Shown in pieces: positions 1-5,156 of a stretch of 5,156 bases of DNA. Each line of letters opens with the position of its first letter. Positions within the stretch are counted from its first letter, which is position 1. Source of the stretch: CAYRFQ01 sp964423615. Lineage in GTDB: Bacteria; Planctomycetota; Planctomycetia; Gemmatales; Gemmataceae. Below the pieces are notes generated by a model. That model saw only the letters and a program-made list of their open reading frames with translations. It was not told the origin of the DNA and made no database searches. The position numbers were made by a program, and so were the translations under genes. Location: positions 1 through 5,156 of the forward strand of contig CAYRFQ010000202.1 in NCBI GenBank assembly GCA_964423615.1. The letters run 5' to 3'.

Positions 1-108
1 GACTACCCTTGCGGGGAGAAGGACTTTGAAAACGAAAAACCTGTACCCAATACAACCGTGAACCTCTCTAAGTTGGTGGGGGAGTTTTCGCGCGATCGAC
101 ACCGACTG

Positions 109-798
109 CTATTCTTTTCCCAAGACCAAATCAACCACCCAACAGCCCCGGACGTGGGAATGTCCGTTTCGGCAGTGGGCTAGCATTTCTTCGTCATCTA
201 CCCCAGCTTCTTCCAGCGCGTCGGCCAATATCGGCAAGTCTTCGAACCGGTACTGTTGGTAAATCCGTCGGGCCACAGCCTGGACATCGTCGGTTTGCCA
301 GGACGGAGATGTTGTGGGCTCACGATTTTGATAGGGAACTATGTCGCGGAGGAAGTTTGCCAAGTCGGCGTAGACCTGGGGGCGGTAGATCGACTTCGCC
401 GCGTCCCACGAAATGATGCCTAATTTGACGCGTTCGGATTGCTCAACCAGGTGATCAGCCGCGACCGAGACTACATACTCGAAGGTGGTCATCGCAGCCT
501 CGAAAGGCGGCTCCTTGGTGGCTTCGCGAAGGGCACAGGGGCCTTTTGTCGGTGCGGCGAAGGCGATTTCCACGGCCGCTTGTCGCGCCGCCAAGAAGAC
601 TTCCCGGGGTAAGAGTTGGTCGGCGTATAGCTCGAGGAGTTCGACGACCTGTTGGCTCCTTTCGTCTCCGATCGAATCCCAAATGTAGCGACAGCAAGCT
701 GCCGCGAAGAGGCGTAGCTTCCTCGGGCTCGTTCGACCTTCGAGGAAACGTAGCATGGAGTGTAGATCACGAGAGGCCAGCCATTCCTGTTTGGTCAT
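109..798 (-). CDS. Planctomycete-family protein of unknown function (229 aa)
   Basis: The reading frame starts at an ATG (complement of 796-798). An AAGGA ribosome binding site on the minus strand (complement of 808-812) lies 9 bases upstream, and the frame ends with TAG. Two conserved blocks are visible. The N-terminal block (about residues 14-60) contains MLRFLEGRTSPRKLRLFAAA followed by a Cys-Cys pair (35-36) and an acidic, Leu-rich helix. The C-terminal block (about 165-229) contains LPILADALEEAG, an acidic DDEE, then AHCR and the ending HVRGCWVVDLVLGKE. From memory, both blocks typify a large paralogous family in Gemmata-like planctomycetes, usually annotated hypothetical. No signal peptide, membrane helix or catalytic motif is seen, so it is probably a soluble, largely helical cytoplasmic protein. 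The paired cysteines and the Cys/His near the C-terminus could bind metal, but that is a guess. The gene stands alone, divergent from the small membrane protein gene. The family assignment is firm; the function is unknown. Confidence 0.9.
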   Translation of the reverse strand: MTKQEWLASRDLHSMLRFLEGRTSPRKLRLFAAACCRYIWDSIGDERSQQVVELLELYADQLLPREVFLAARQAAVEIAFAAPTKGPCALREATKEPPFEAAMTTFEYVVSVAADHLVEQSERVKLGIISWDAAKSIYRPQVYADLANFLRDIVPYQNREPTTSPSWQTDDVQAVARRIYQQYRFEDLPILADALEEAGVDDEEMLAHCRNGHSHVRGCWVVDLVLGKE

Positions 799-1093
799 GC
801 GTCAGGTTCCTTCGAAATGGGACTTTGGCAATACCCTCATGATAGGACGGCTCCCGCACGAAAGTCGGTTGTCTGTCTTTTTCTGAATCGGTGCCAGGTT
901 CGGTTTTCGATTTTCGCTCAAGAAATGGAGATGGGGAGCGAATAACTTTTTGACTGGTCTTTTGCTACGCCAGTTGTCGGAGAGACGCCTGGGTTTCTTC
1001 GGTTTTGGTTTCACAACAACGGCCAGCATCCGAGATCGACCTTGGTCTGATTCGGTTGTCAAGGGCTTCGTTGTCTATCCCTTGGAGGGAGCT
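799..1093. other. Divergent intergenic region
   Basis: This stretch separates the start codons of two divergent genes, so it should carry a promoter for each. I see no convincing -35/-10 pair. TTGACT at 949-954 has no good -10 box at the usual spacing, and TTGTCA at 1056-1061 is too close to the nearest AT-rich hexamer. Open frames across it (for example on the minus strand from 1062 and on the plus strand from 950) have no ribosome binding site and unlikely composition, so I do not call genes here. Confidence 0.5.
1084..1089 (+). promoter_or_regulatory. Shine-Dalgarno site deciding the start at 1094
   Basis: GGAGGG ends 4 bases before the ATG at 1094, or 5 bases if the core is taken as GGAGG. 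It is the strongest ribosome binding site in the window. It is the main reason to start the small membrane protein at 1094 and not at the upstream in-frame start at 950, which has no such site. Confidence 0.75.
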
Positions 1094-1303
1094 ATGTTGG
1101 ATGTCATTCTCAACGTCGGAGGTATGGCGTTGCTTGTGCTGTTGGTTTGTGGGTTGAGCCTTTTGTTCCGTCAAACGGATGCCAAGGAAAGGTTGAAGCA
1201 CGAACGAGAGCCAGAGGGCATCGGGACATTCGAGAACGTTTTGGGCTTTCGCTCCAGTGTTCCCAAGGGACCAACATACTACCATCCCACCGATAAGGTT
1301 TGA
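1094..1303 (+). CDS. Small single-pass membrane protein (69 aa), hypothetical
   Basis: I do not recognise this protein. The ATG at 1094 has a near-consensus Shine-Dalgarno site, and the frame runs to TGA at 1301-1303. Residues 5-25 (ILNVGGMALLVLLVCGLSLLF) form one clear hydrophobic helix. A charged stretch follows (RQTDAKERLKHEREPEG, about 26-42), then a hydrophilic tail containing two Phe, a Tyr-Tyr pair and a Pro-rich end. The charges after the helix favour the C-terminal part lying in the cytoplasm by the positive-inside rule. There is no lipobox and no convincing cleavage site, so the helix probably stays as an anchor. The gene lies 295 bases from its divergent neighbour and 530 bases before the phosphofructokinase gene, so it is probably its own transcription unit. 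A longer form from 950 is possible in frame but its first 48 residues look non-coding. Coding status is likely because of the helix and ribosome binding site together, but not proven. Confidence 0.65.
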   Translation: MLDVILNVGGMALLVLLVCGLSLLFRQTDAKERLKHEREPEGIGTFENVLGFRSSVPKGPTYYHPTDKV

Positions 1304-1358
1304 CGATCTGGCCGAGTTCTTTTGCGTTGATTCCACTTCACACGGGGCAGACGTTTGC

Positions 1359-1382
1359 GAGCGTTTGCTCCGTTTTTATTTT
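1359..1382 (+). terminator. Weak candidate intrinsic terminator after the small membrane protein gene
   Basis: GAGC (1359-1362) pairs with GCTC (1367-1370) around a GTTT loop. A T-rich run of nine Ts interrupted by one A (1373-1382) follows after two bases. The position, 56 bases after the stop codon of the small membrane protein gene, is right for a terminator, but a 4-bp stem is short. Confidence 0.3.
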
Positions 1383-1559
1383 GATGTCCGACGCCTTTCT
1401 CCTGTCGGAATTGTCCTTCCTGTCCGTCATTCATTCCAAAGCTCAAAACCGTTGCTGCGTTGCCAGTCGCTCTGACAGGCCTCCAAGAAGTAGATATGGT
1501 GTGGTTGCTGTTGGCTTTCGTTTTGGCAGAAAGGATTGTATTTCGAAGTTCTGGTCTCT

Positions 1560-1576
1560 ATCACAATAATTGTGAT
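1560..1576. promoter_or_regulatory. Perfect 17-base palindrome, operator-like
   Basis: ATCACAATAATTGTGAT reads as 8-bp arms around a single central A. It is AT-rich and sits in the gene-free stretch, 257 bases before the phosphofructokinase start codon. Its size and symmetry suit a binding site for a dimeric transcription factor. AATAAT at 1565-1570 inside it resembles a -10 box (5 of 6), so a bound protein could block a promoter there, although no good -35 box lies upstream. The regulator is unknown and none is encoded in the window. Confidence 0.45.
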
Positions 1577-1819
1577 TACCCGGCGTCACGGGTTGTGAGA
1601 GCCGCAAGAAGCTGGGTTTTGTGTAATTGCTGTGAAGATTTGGCAGAGGATTCACGTTAGCTGCGAAAGCCACGTAGACTCCGGCTGCCGAACCAGATAG
1701 AGATATCAAGCGACGCAAATGGTCTGCAAAGTCGACAGAATGGAATGATCGACGAGGCACGGTCTTGGATCGACGTCGATCCGGGGTGAATCTCGAAATC
1801 GGTTTTGATTTCCTAACGC

Positions 1820-1824
1820 AGGAG
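1820..1824 (+). promoter_or_regulatory. Shine-Dalgarno site deciding the start at 1834
   Basis: AGGAG ends 9 bases before the ATG at 1834. This supports the 428-residue form of the phosphofructokinase over a 451-residue form starting at a TTG at 1765. The extra 23 residues of the longer form are not part of the family fold. Confidence 0.75.
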
Positions 1825-1833
1825 AATTGCCAG

Positions 1834-3120
1834 ATGAGCGAAACCAATATCAAACGCTTGGCCCTCCTTGTTGGTGGTGGTCCAGCCCCGGGCATCAATG
1901 GGGTGATTAGCGCCGTCACGATTGAGGCCATCAATCAGGGCGCTGAAGTGTTCGGAATTCGCGACGGTTACAAGTGGTTGATCGAGGGAGATGAGCCGCA
2001 GATGTCGCGACTGAGCGTTGACGACGTACGAGCGATCCACTTGCGTGGCGGTTCGGTCCTGGGGACGGCACGGGCGAACCCCACGAAGAAACCCGAAGAC
2101 CTGCAAAAGGTCTTGAAGATTTTCAACGAGCGGGGAATCGACTCGCTCGTCTCGATCGGTGGGGACGACACGGCTTATTCGGCGAGCCAGGTTTACAAGG
2201 CCTCGGGTGGGTCGATCCGGGTGGCTCACGTGCCCAAGACGATCGACAACGACTTGCCCCTGCACGCTTCGACGCCGACTTTTGGTTTCGAGACCGCGCG
2301 ACAAGTGGGCACCATGATTTTGCGGAACATGGCCGAAGATGCCCGCACGACTTCGCGATGGTACCTCATCGTTAGTATGGGTCGAGCGGCCGGACACCTC
2401 GCCTTGGGCATCGGGAAAGCGTCTGCCGCGACCCTCACGATCATTCCGGAAGAGTTCAGGGGACGTCAGGTGACAGCCGACGAAGTTTGTGACATCATCA
2501 TCGGGTCCATTATTAAACGACAAAGTCGCGGTCGTCGTTTCGGGGTGGTGATGTTGGCGGAAGGCTTGCTCGAGTCGATCGGTGCCGAAGGGCTCGCCGA
2601 ACTCATGGGTGACAACATCAATCGATATGGAAAAGTCACTCGCGACCCACACGGTCACTTGCGCTTGGGCGAGATTGATTTCGGAAGGCTGATCAAAGAC
2701 CTGTTAAATGAGCGCCTGGAAAAACTGGGCTTGAAAATCACCTTCATTGATAAAGACCTTGGTTACGAACTTCGATGCGCCGATCCGATTCCATTCGACG
2801 CCGAATACACCCGCGATCTGGGTTACGGAGCCGTGAAGTTTTTGCGTTCTCCGCAAGCGGCCGAGTTTGGTGCCATCATCAGTTATGTCGAGGGGCGTAT
2901 GGAGCCCTTGCCGTTCGAGTCGAAGATCGACCCGGAAACCAAACGCATGCGGACCCGTATTGTTGACGTCAATGGCGAAGGCTACGAATGTGCCCGGCGA
3001 TATATGATTCGTTTGGAGAAGGAAGACTTCGTGCCGGAGAAGATCGCCGAGTACGCCAAAGTCACTAACTTGACTCCGGAACAGTTTCAGGAACGGTTCG
3101 GGTATTTGGGTGCTGACTAG
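1834..3120 (+). CDS. pfp: 6-phosphofructokinase, predicted pyrophosphate-dependent (PFP)
   Basis: This cytoplasmic enzyme phosphorylates fructose 6-phosphate at C1 to fructose 1,6-bisphosphate. With pyrophosphate as donor the reaction is reversible and serves both glycolysis and gluconeogenesis. Visible motifs in order: the phosphate-binding loop GGGPAPGINGV (14-24), LGTAR (76-80), GGDDT (109-113), PKTIDND (134-140, with Asp138 matching the catalytic Asp127 of E. coli PfkA), MGRAAGHLA (182-190, fructose 6-phosphate binding), PEEF (205-208) and a C-terminal sugar-phosphate region LGYELR through DLGYGAV (309-334). In ATP enzymes GGDG and PGTIDND are usual. Here Asp112 replaces that Gly and Lys135 replaces the other, which is the known signature of pyrophosphate use. 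The 428-residue length exceeds the 320 of E. coli PfkA because of a C-terminal extension and fits PFP-type enzymes. The gene looks monocistronic. Donor choice is inferred, and 6-phosphofructokinase is the safe general name. Confidence 0.93.
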   Translation: MSETNIKRLALLVGGGPAPGINGVISAVTIEAINQGAEVFGIRDGYKWLIEGDEPQMSRLSVDDVRAIHLRGGSVLGTARANPTKKPEDLQKVLKIFNERGIDSLVSIGGDDTAYSASQVYKASGGSIRVAHVPKTIDNDLPLHASTPTFGFETARQVGTMILRNMAEDARTTSRWYLIVSMGRAAGHLALGIGKASAATLTIIPEEFRGRQVTADEVCDIIIGSIIKRQSRGRRFGVVMLAEGLLESIGAEGLAELMGDNINRYGKVTRDPHGHLRLGEIDFGRLIKDLLNERLEKLGLKITFIDKDLGYELRCADPIPFDAEYTRDLGYGAVKFLRSPQAAEFGAIISYVEGRMEPLPFESKIDPETKRMRTRIVDVNGEGYECARRYMIRLEKEDFVPEKIAEYAKVTNLTPEQFQERFGYLGAD

Positions 3121-3151
3121 AGAGCGGTTTGCGGTTGTGTTGGGTGCAGTT

Positions 3152-3215
3152 GAGAGCCCCTTGAGGTCGTCCGACCAGCGCGTTTCCCGCTTCGGTCGGG
3201 GGTTGGGGGCTTCTC
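3152..3215 (+). other. Two-level hairpin in the 3' region after the phosphofructokinase gene
   Basis: The outer stem pairs GAGAGCCCC (3152-3160) with GGGGCT plus CTC (3206-3215), with one bulged T. The inner stem pairs CCGACC and AGCG (3171-3180) with CGCT and GGTCGG (3188-3199), with a two-base bulge and a seven-base loop. It begins 31 bases after the stop codon. No T-run follows, so it is not a classical intrinsic terminator. It may protect the mRNA 3' end, mark a factor-dependent stop, or be another dispersed repeat. Confidence 0.5.
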
Positions 3216-3272
3216 GAGGTAGGATCACTTGGGCGGTCGGATGAATAAGAGTCGTGATTGTGTTGGTTCTTT

Positions 3273-3342
3273 GAGTTCCGTGGGTTCCCACCCACGGCTA
3301 GGATCTATCGCCCCTGAGGGGCTGAAAATCAAAAACGCGACG
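3273..3342. repeat. Double-hairpin interspersed repeat, copy 1 (REP-like)
   Basis: This 70-base unit matches the copy at 5086-5155 in the same orientation at 62 of 70 positions with no gaps. It contains two hairpins. CCGTGGGT (3278-3285) pairs with ACCCACGG (3290-3297) around a 4-base loop, and GCCCC (3310-3314) pairs with GGGGC (3318-3322) around a 3-base loop. The linker is CTAGGATCTATC. The compact palindromic design resembles REP/BIME elements, which in other bacteria are moved by REP-associated tyrosine transposases; no such gene is in the window. From memory, similar CCGTGGGTT motifs recur in planctomycete genomes. It lies 152 bases after the phosphofructokinase stop codon. Confidence 0.8.
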
Positions 3343-3377
3343 CTTGTTTAGCCGAATCCCTCGTGATCCTTCCGGTT

Positions 3378-3463
3378 CCTAAATCCTTCTGCCCGCGATC
3401 CGCGTGGACTCGATTGCAGTTCAGAACAGGTCCACGCGGCTCGCGTGTACCTACGATTTTAGG
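3378..3463. repeat. Long inverted repeat with nested outer arms
   Basis: The core arms CGCGATCCGCGTGGAC (3394-3409) and GTCCACGCGGCTCGCG (3430-3445) are complementary at 15 of 16 positions, with a single mismatch at 3399/3440. They are separated by a 20-base spacer. CCTAAA (3378-3383) and TTTAGG (3458-3463) form shorter outer arms. As RNA this would be a very stable hairpin on either strand. The T-stretch that follows (3457-3460) is too short and too far away for a standard terminator. It could be a miniature mobile element remnant, a bidirectional stop, or a dispersed repeat. Confidence 0.65.
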
Positions 3464-3704
3464 GCAAATTCAAATCCCAGAGGAGCACCTTCGAAAGGTT
3501 CGCATCTTTCTCTGGTATCATAAGAGTAAGACTTGCTGGCTCATTGTGGTGGATGGTAATGCGGTTCGAGTGAATCCATGACCGAGGTCGCGGCCCAGAA
3601 CTTGTGGAGACTCGGAGTTCATCTCTCGGTGCCCCGAGGGCGCAGCCAAACGACAAGTTTCAGTTCCGACACTGAGCCCGTTCTCTTTCTTTTCCTCCCA
3701 CCCC

Positions 3705-3708
3705 GAGG
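3705..3708 (+). promoter_or_regulatory. Shine-Dalgarno site deciding the TTG start at 3718
   Basis: GAGG ends 9 bases before the TTG at 3718. There is no in-frame ATG or GTG between the upstream stop at 3673 and this TTG. The next ATG, at 3739, would cut into the first membrane helix and has no purine-rich site at a good distance. Confidence 0.6.
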
Positions 3709-3717
3709 TCGCTTCAC

Positions 3718-5037
3718 TTGTACTATCGCCTCTCGTTTATGATGTTCCTGGTTTACGCAATTCCAGGGGCGTGGATTCCTGTTCTTTCGATCCGTTTAGA
3801 ACGTGAACTTTGTTTCACCCCTGTGGAAACGGGAATGACTTTCACAGGTTGGGCTTTGGGTGCCATCCTCGCATCTCTCATCGCTGGACAAATCGCCGAC
3901 CGTTGGCTATCCGTGGAGAAGTGCATTTCGATCTTCGCCGGTATGGCGGGCATCTTGTTATTGCTCATGGCGGAGATGGTCACGCCCTGGGCGATCATCT
4001 TGACGACGTTCGGAGTTTGTACGTTTTTGGTTCCCATCATGACCCAAAGCGTCACGTTGAGCTTACGCCACCTGGATCACCCGGAAACCCAGTTCGGCAA
4101 AGTTCGTCTCTGGGGGACGCTGGGCTGGATTTCCGCGGGCGTGCTTCTCTGGGCGTGGTTTCGTCTTCCGGATTCGGTGAATTATTGGTTCACTTTCCGC
4201 ACCGAATTACCATCCTTCGCTGACAGCATGCGTCTGGCCGGAGTCATGGGTGTTTTCCTTTGTCTCTATTCGTTCACGCTCCCGCACACGCCCCCCGCAA
4301 GAAAATCGAAAACGTGGTTGGCTCCGCTGGGGGCCATCCACTTGTTGCGACGCCGATCGTTTGCTGTGTTGGTCGCTTGCTTCTTTTTGATGCACGTTTC
4401 GATTCCTTTCAACATCCAGCAAATGTCCTTGATGTTGAAAGAACAAATCGGAATCCCGGACCGGTGGGTCAGCCTGACGTTGACGCTGGCGCAGTGGTCC
4501 GAAGTCTTCATGCTCTTCGGACTTGGGGCGCTGACGTCGCGAATGAAGGTGAAGACGACGTTGATGCTTGGTATCTCAGCCTGGGTCCTCTGGCTCACCG
4601 TCGCATCGATTGGACAGCCTCACTGGTTGGTCGTGAGCGTGCTCACCCTCAACGGTGTGTTCATAACGTGCTTCGTCGTTCGTGGTCAGGTCTTCGCAGG
4701 CCGCGAAGCCGGAGAGGATGTCCGAGCGAGCGCTCAGGGTTTGATTACCACGGCCAACGGCTTCGGGCTCGTCATTGGTAATCTGCTTGTCGGTCAAGTG
4801 CGAGATTATTTCGACCGAGCGTTCAGTCCGACGTTCTTGGTGGGAGCATGCCTTGCGGGCGTGGCTTTCCTTTTGTTGACGGTCGGCTTTGAAGGCCGTG
4901 CCGGTAGTCTGAAGACGGAGGAAGAAGAGCCGGCCATCCCGGTGACGGAAGAGCCGAGCTTAGAAGTCCCGCAGATTACACCGAAAGTTGGGACCGATTG
5001 GAATGCTTCCAAGGAAGGTGTGCCCGAGAGGGCCTGA
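3718..5037 (+). CDS. MFS transporter, nucleoside:H+ symporter (NupG-like) family
   Basis: This is an inner-membrane secondary transporter with about twelve hydrophobic helices, roughly at residues 4-24, 40-60, 67-85, 89-110, 129-149, 171-188, 211-231, 249-272, 279-297, 301-320, 338-358 and 371-391. GQIADRW (57-63) sits in the loop between helices 2 and 3, where MFS motif A lies. FGKVRLWGTLGWI (126-138), before helix 5, resembles the RVWGTIGFI segment that I recall in E. coli NupG, and AQWSEVF (258-264) in helix 8 also fits that family. A proton-coupled nucleoside symporter is the best guess, but planctomycete relatives are untested and the substrate could differ. At 439 residues it is slightly longer than E. 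coli NupG because of a hydrophilic tail (about 392-439) rich in Glu and Pro. The start is TTG with GAGG upstream, which may keep expression low. It stands alone between two copies of a double-hairpin repeat, with no nucleoside-catabolism gene beside it. Confidence 0.88.
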   Translation: MYYRLSFMMFLVYAIPGAWIPVLSIRLERELCFTPVETGMTFTGWALGAILASLIAGQIADRWLSVEKCISIFAGMAGILLLLMAEMVTPWAIILTTFGVCTFLVPIMTQSVTLSLRHLDHPETQFGKVRLWGTLGWISAGVLLWAWFRLPDSVNYWFTFRTELPSFADSMRLAGVMGVFLCLYSFTLPHTPPARKSKTWLAPLGAIHLLRRRSFAVLVACFFLMHVSIPFNIQQMSLMLKEQIGIPDRWVSLTLTLAQWSEVFMLFGLGALTSRMKVKTTLMLGISAWVLWLTVASIGQPHWLVVSVLTLNGVFITCFVVRGQVFAGREAGEDVRASAQGLITTANGFGLVIGNLLVGQVRDYFDRAFSPTFLVGACLAGVAFLLLTVGFEGRAGSLKTEEEEPAIPVTEEPSLEVPQITPKVGTDWNASKEGVPERA

Positions 5038-5085
5038 GACTGAGGTACCTTTCATGGGTAAGTTTTTTGTTGGGTGAGTTCGAAG

Positions 5086-5155
5086 GAGTTCCGTGGGTTC
5101 ACACCCACGGCTAGGATCTTTCGCCCCTTCGGGGCTGAAAGTTAAAAACACGACT
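5086..5155. repeat. Double-hairpin interspersed repeat, copy 2 (REP-like)
   Basis: This second copy has CCGTGGGT (5091-5098) paired with ACCCACGG (5103-5110) and GCCCC (5123-5127) paired with GGGGC (5131-5135). All four arms are identical to those of copy 1; the eight differences fall in the loops, the linker and the A-rich right flank. It begins 48 bases after the transporter stop codon and in the same orientation as copy 1. The window ends one base past the aligned unit, so the true right boundary is not visible. Confidence 0.8.
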
Positions 5156-5156
5156 C

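Larger units (their letters stand above)
1304..1833. other. Gene-free stretch upstream of the phosphofructokinase gene
   Basis: No protein-coding signal convinced me in these 530 bases. Open frames on both strands lack ribosome binding sites and give Ser/Arg/Cys-rich translations unlike the neighbouring genes. The stretch is visibly richer in A and T than the genes, mostly in 1304-1660. It contains a weak terminator-like hairpin (1359-1382), a 6-bp stem with an 11-base loop (TCCGAC at 1387-1392 with GTCGGA at 1404-1409) and a perfect 17-base palindrome (1560-1576). A weak promoter-like pair, CTGACA (1472-1477) and TATGGT (1495-1500) with a 17-base spacer, is the best sigma-70 match I found by eye. 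It would give a leader of over 300 bases ahead of the phosphofructokinase gene. Confidence 0.5.
3121..3717. other. Gene-free stretch between the phosphofructokinase and the transporter
   Basis: These 597 bases hold no confidently called gene but are full of structure: a two-level hairpin (3152-3215), a double-hairpin interspersed repeat (3273-3342) and a long inverted repeat (3394-3445). An open frame ending at 3581 has a protein-like last third and is discussed as a finding. The 130 bases before the transporter include a pyrimidine-rich run (3681-3703), and CCGAGGTCGC occurs twice (3582-3591 and 3703-3712), the second copy supplying the transporter's ribosome binding site. Confidence 0.6.

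Noticed and set aside
6..22. CCCTTGCGGGGAGAAGG, resembling GC-rich dispersed repeats of the CTCCCCTTGCGGGGAG kind
   Set aside because: The resemblance is from memory, the symmetric partner arm is incomplete, and the window edge cuts off the left side.
1..183. Plus-strand frame open from the left edge to a stop at 181-183
   Set aside because: It overlaps the conserved C-terminal end of the minus-strand gene, has no recognisable motif, and is short enough to be open by chance. A convergent gene tail cannot be fully excluded without the sequence to the left.
1765..1833. N-terminal extension of the phosphofructokinase from a TTG at 1765
   Set aside because: It adds 23 residues before the family's normal start, and the ATG at 1834 has its own well-placed AGGAG.
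1443..1934. Minus-strand open frame of 163 codons overlapping the start of the phosphofructokinase gene
   Set aside because: It runs antisense through a clearly coding 5' end, has low-complexity Ser/Arg/Pro composition, and matches no family I know.
1813..2658. Long minus-strand open frame of 281 codons inside the phosphofructokinase gene
   Set aside because: It is antisense to the conserved active-site motifs and rich in Arg, Thr and His, as expected of a shadow frame in GC-biased coding DNA.
4260..4781. Plus-strand open frame of 173 codons inside the transporter gene
   Set aside because: It is a shifted-frame shadow of a protein with clear membrane helices and family motifs; the alternative translation is Arg/His-rich with no recognisable domain.
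5046..5068. TACC/GGTA hairpin followed by six Ts after the transporter stop codon
   Set aside because: A 4-bp stem with a 7-base loop is too weak to call a terminator, although the T-run and position are suggestive.
1..5156. CRISPR array, tRNA or rRNA gene, transposase or phage gene
   Set aside because: None was recognised on either strand: there are no regularly spaced repeats, no cloverleaf-like segment I could fold by eye, and no mobile-element protein motifs.

Overview
The window looks like chromosomal DNA from a planctomycete (phylum Planctomycetota). The strongest clue is the minus-strand gene at 109-798. Its N-terminal 'LRFLEGRTSPRKLRLFAAACCR' type block and its 'HVRGCWVVDLVLGKE' terminus match, from memory, a protein family that is abundant in Gemmata-like and related planctomycetes. 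The predicted pyrophosphate-type phosphofructokinase, the NupG-like transporter and the interspersed double-hairpin repeats fit the same assignment. Base composition is moderate in GC, the genes are widely spaced, and no phage, plasmid, CRISPR or transposase gene is visible.

Layout from left to right. Positions 1-108 hold only the region beyond the 3' end of the first gene. Positions 109-798 (minus) encode the 229-residue planctomycete family protein of unknown function. A 295-base divergent intergenic region follows. Positions 1094-1303 (plus) encode a 69-residue single-pass membrane protein with a very good Shine-Dalgarno site. Positions 1304-1833 appear non-coding. They carry a weak terminator-like hairpin, a second small hairpin and a perfect 17-base palindrome that resembles an operator. 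Positions 1834-3120 (plus) encode a 428-residue phosphofructokinase whose active-site residues predict use of pyrophosphate rather than ATP. Positions 3121-3717 form a 597-base gap with three separate structured elements: a two-level hairpin just after the phosphofructokinase, a double-hairpin repeat, and a 16-bp inverted repeat. Positions 3718-5037 (plus) encode a 12-helix major facilitator transporter of the nucleoside:H+ symporter (NupG) type, starting at TTG. A second copy of the double-hairpin repeat ends the window.

The genes do not form an obvious operon: the gaps between them are about 300 to 600 bases and each has its own ribosome binding site. The phosphofructokinase acts in glycolysis or gluconeogenesis, and the transporter may import nucleosides or a related solute, but nothing in the sequence ties them into one pathway. 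I found no convincing new multi-gene system. The parts most worth a second look are non-coding: the two direct copies of the double-hairpin repeat flanking the transporter, with all four stem arms identical; the long inverted repeat at 3394-3445; the structured 3' region after the phosphofructokinase; and the 17-base palindrome upstream of it.
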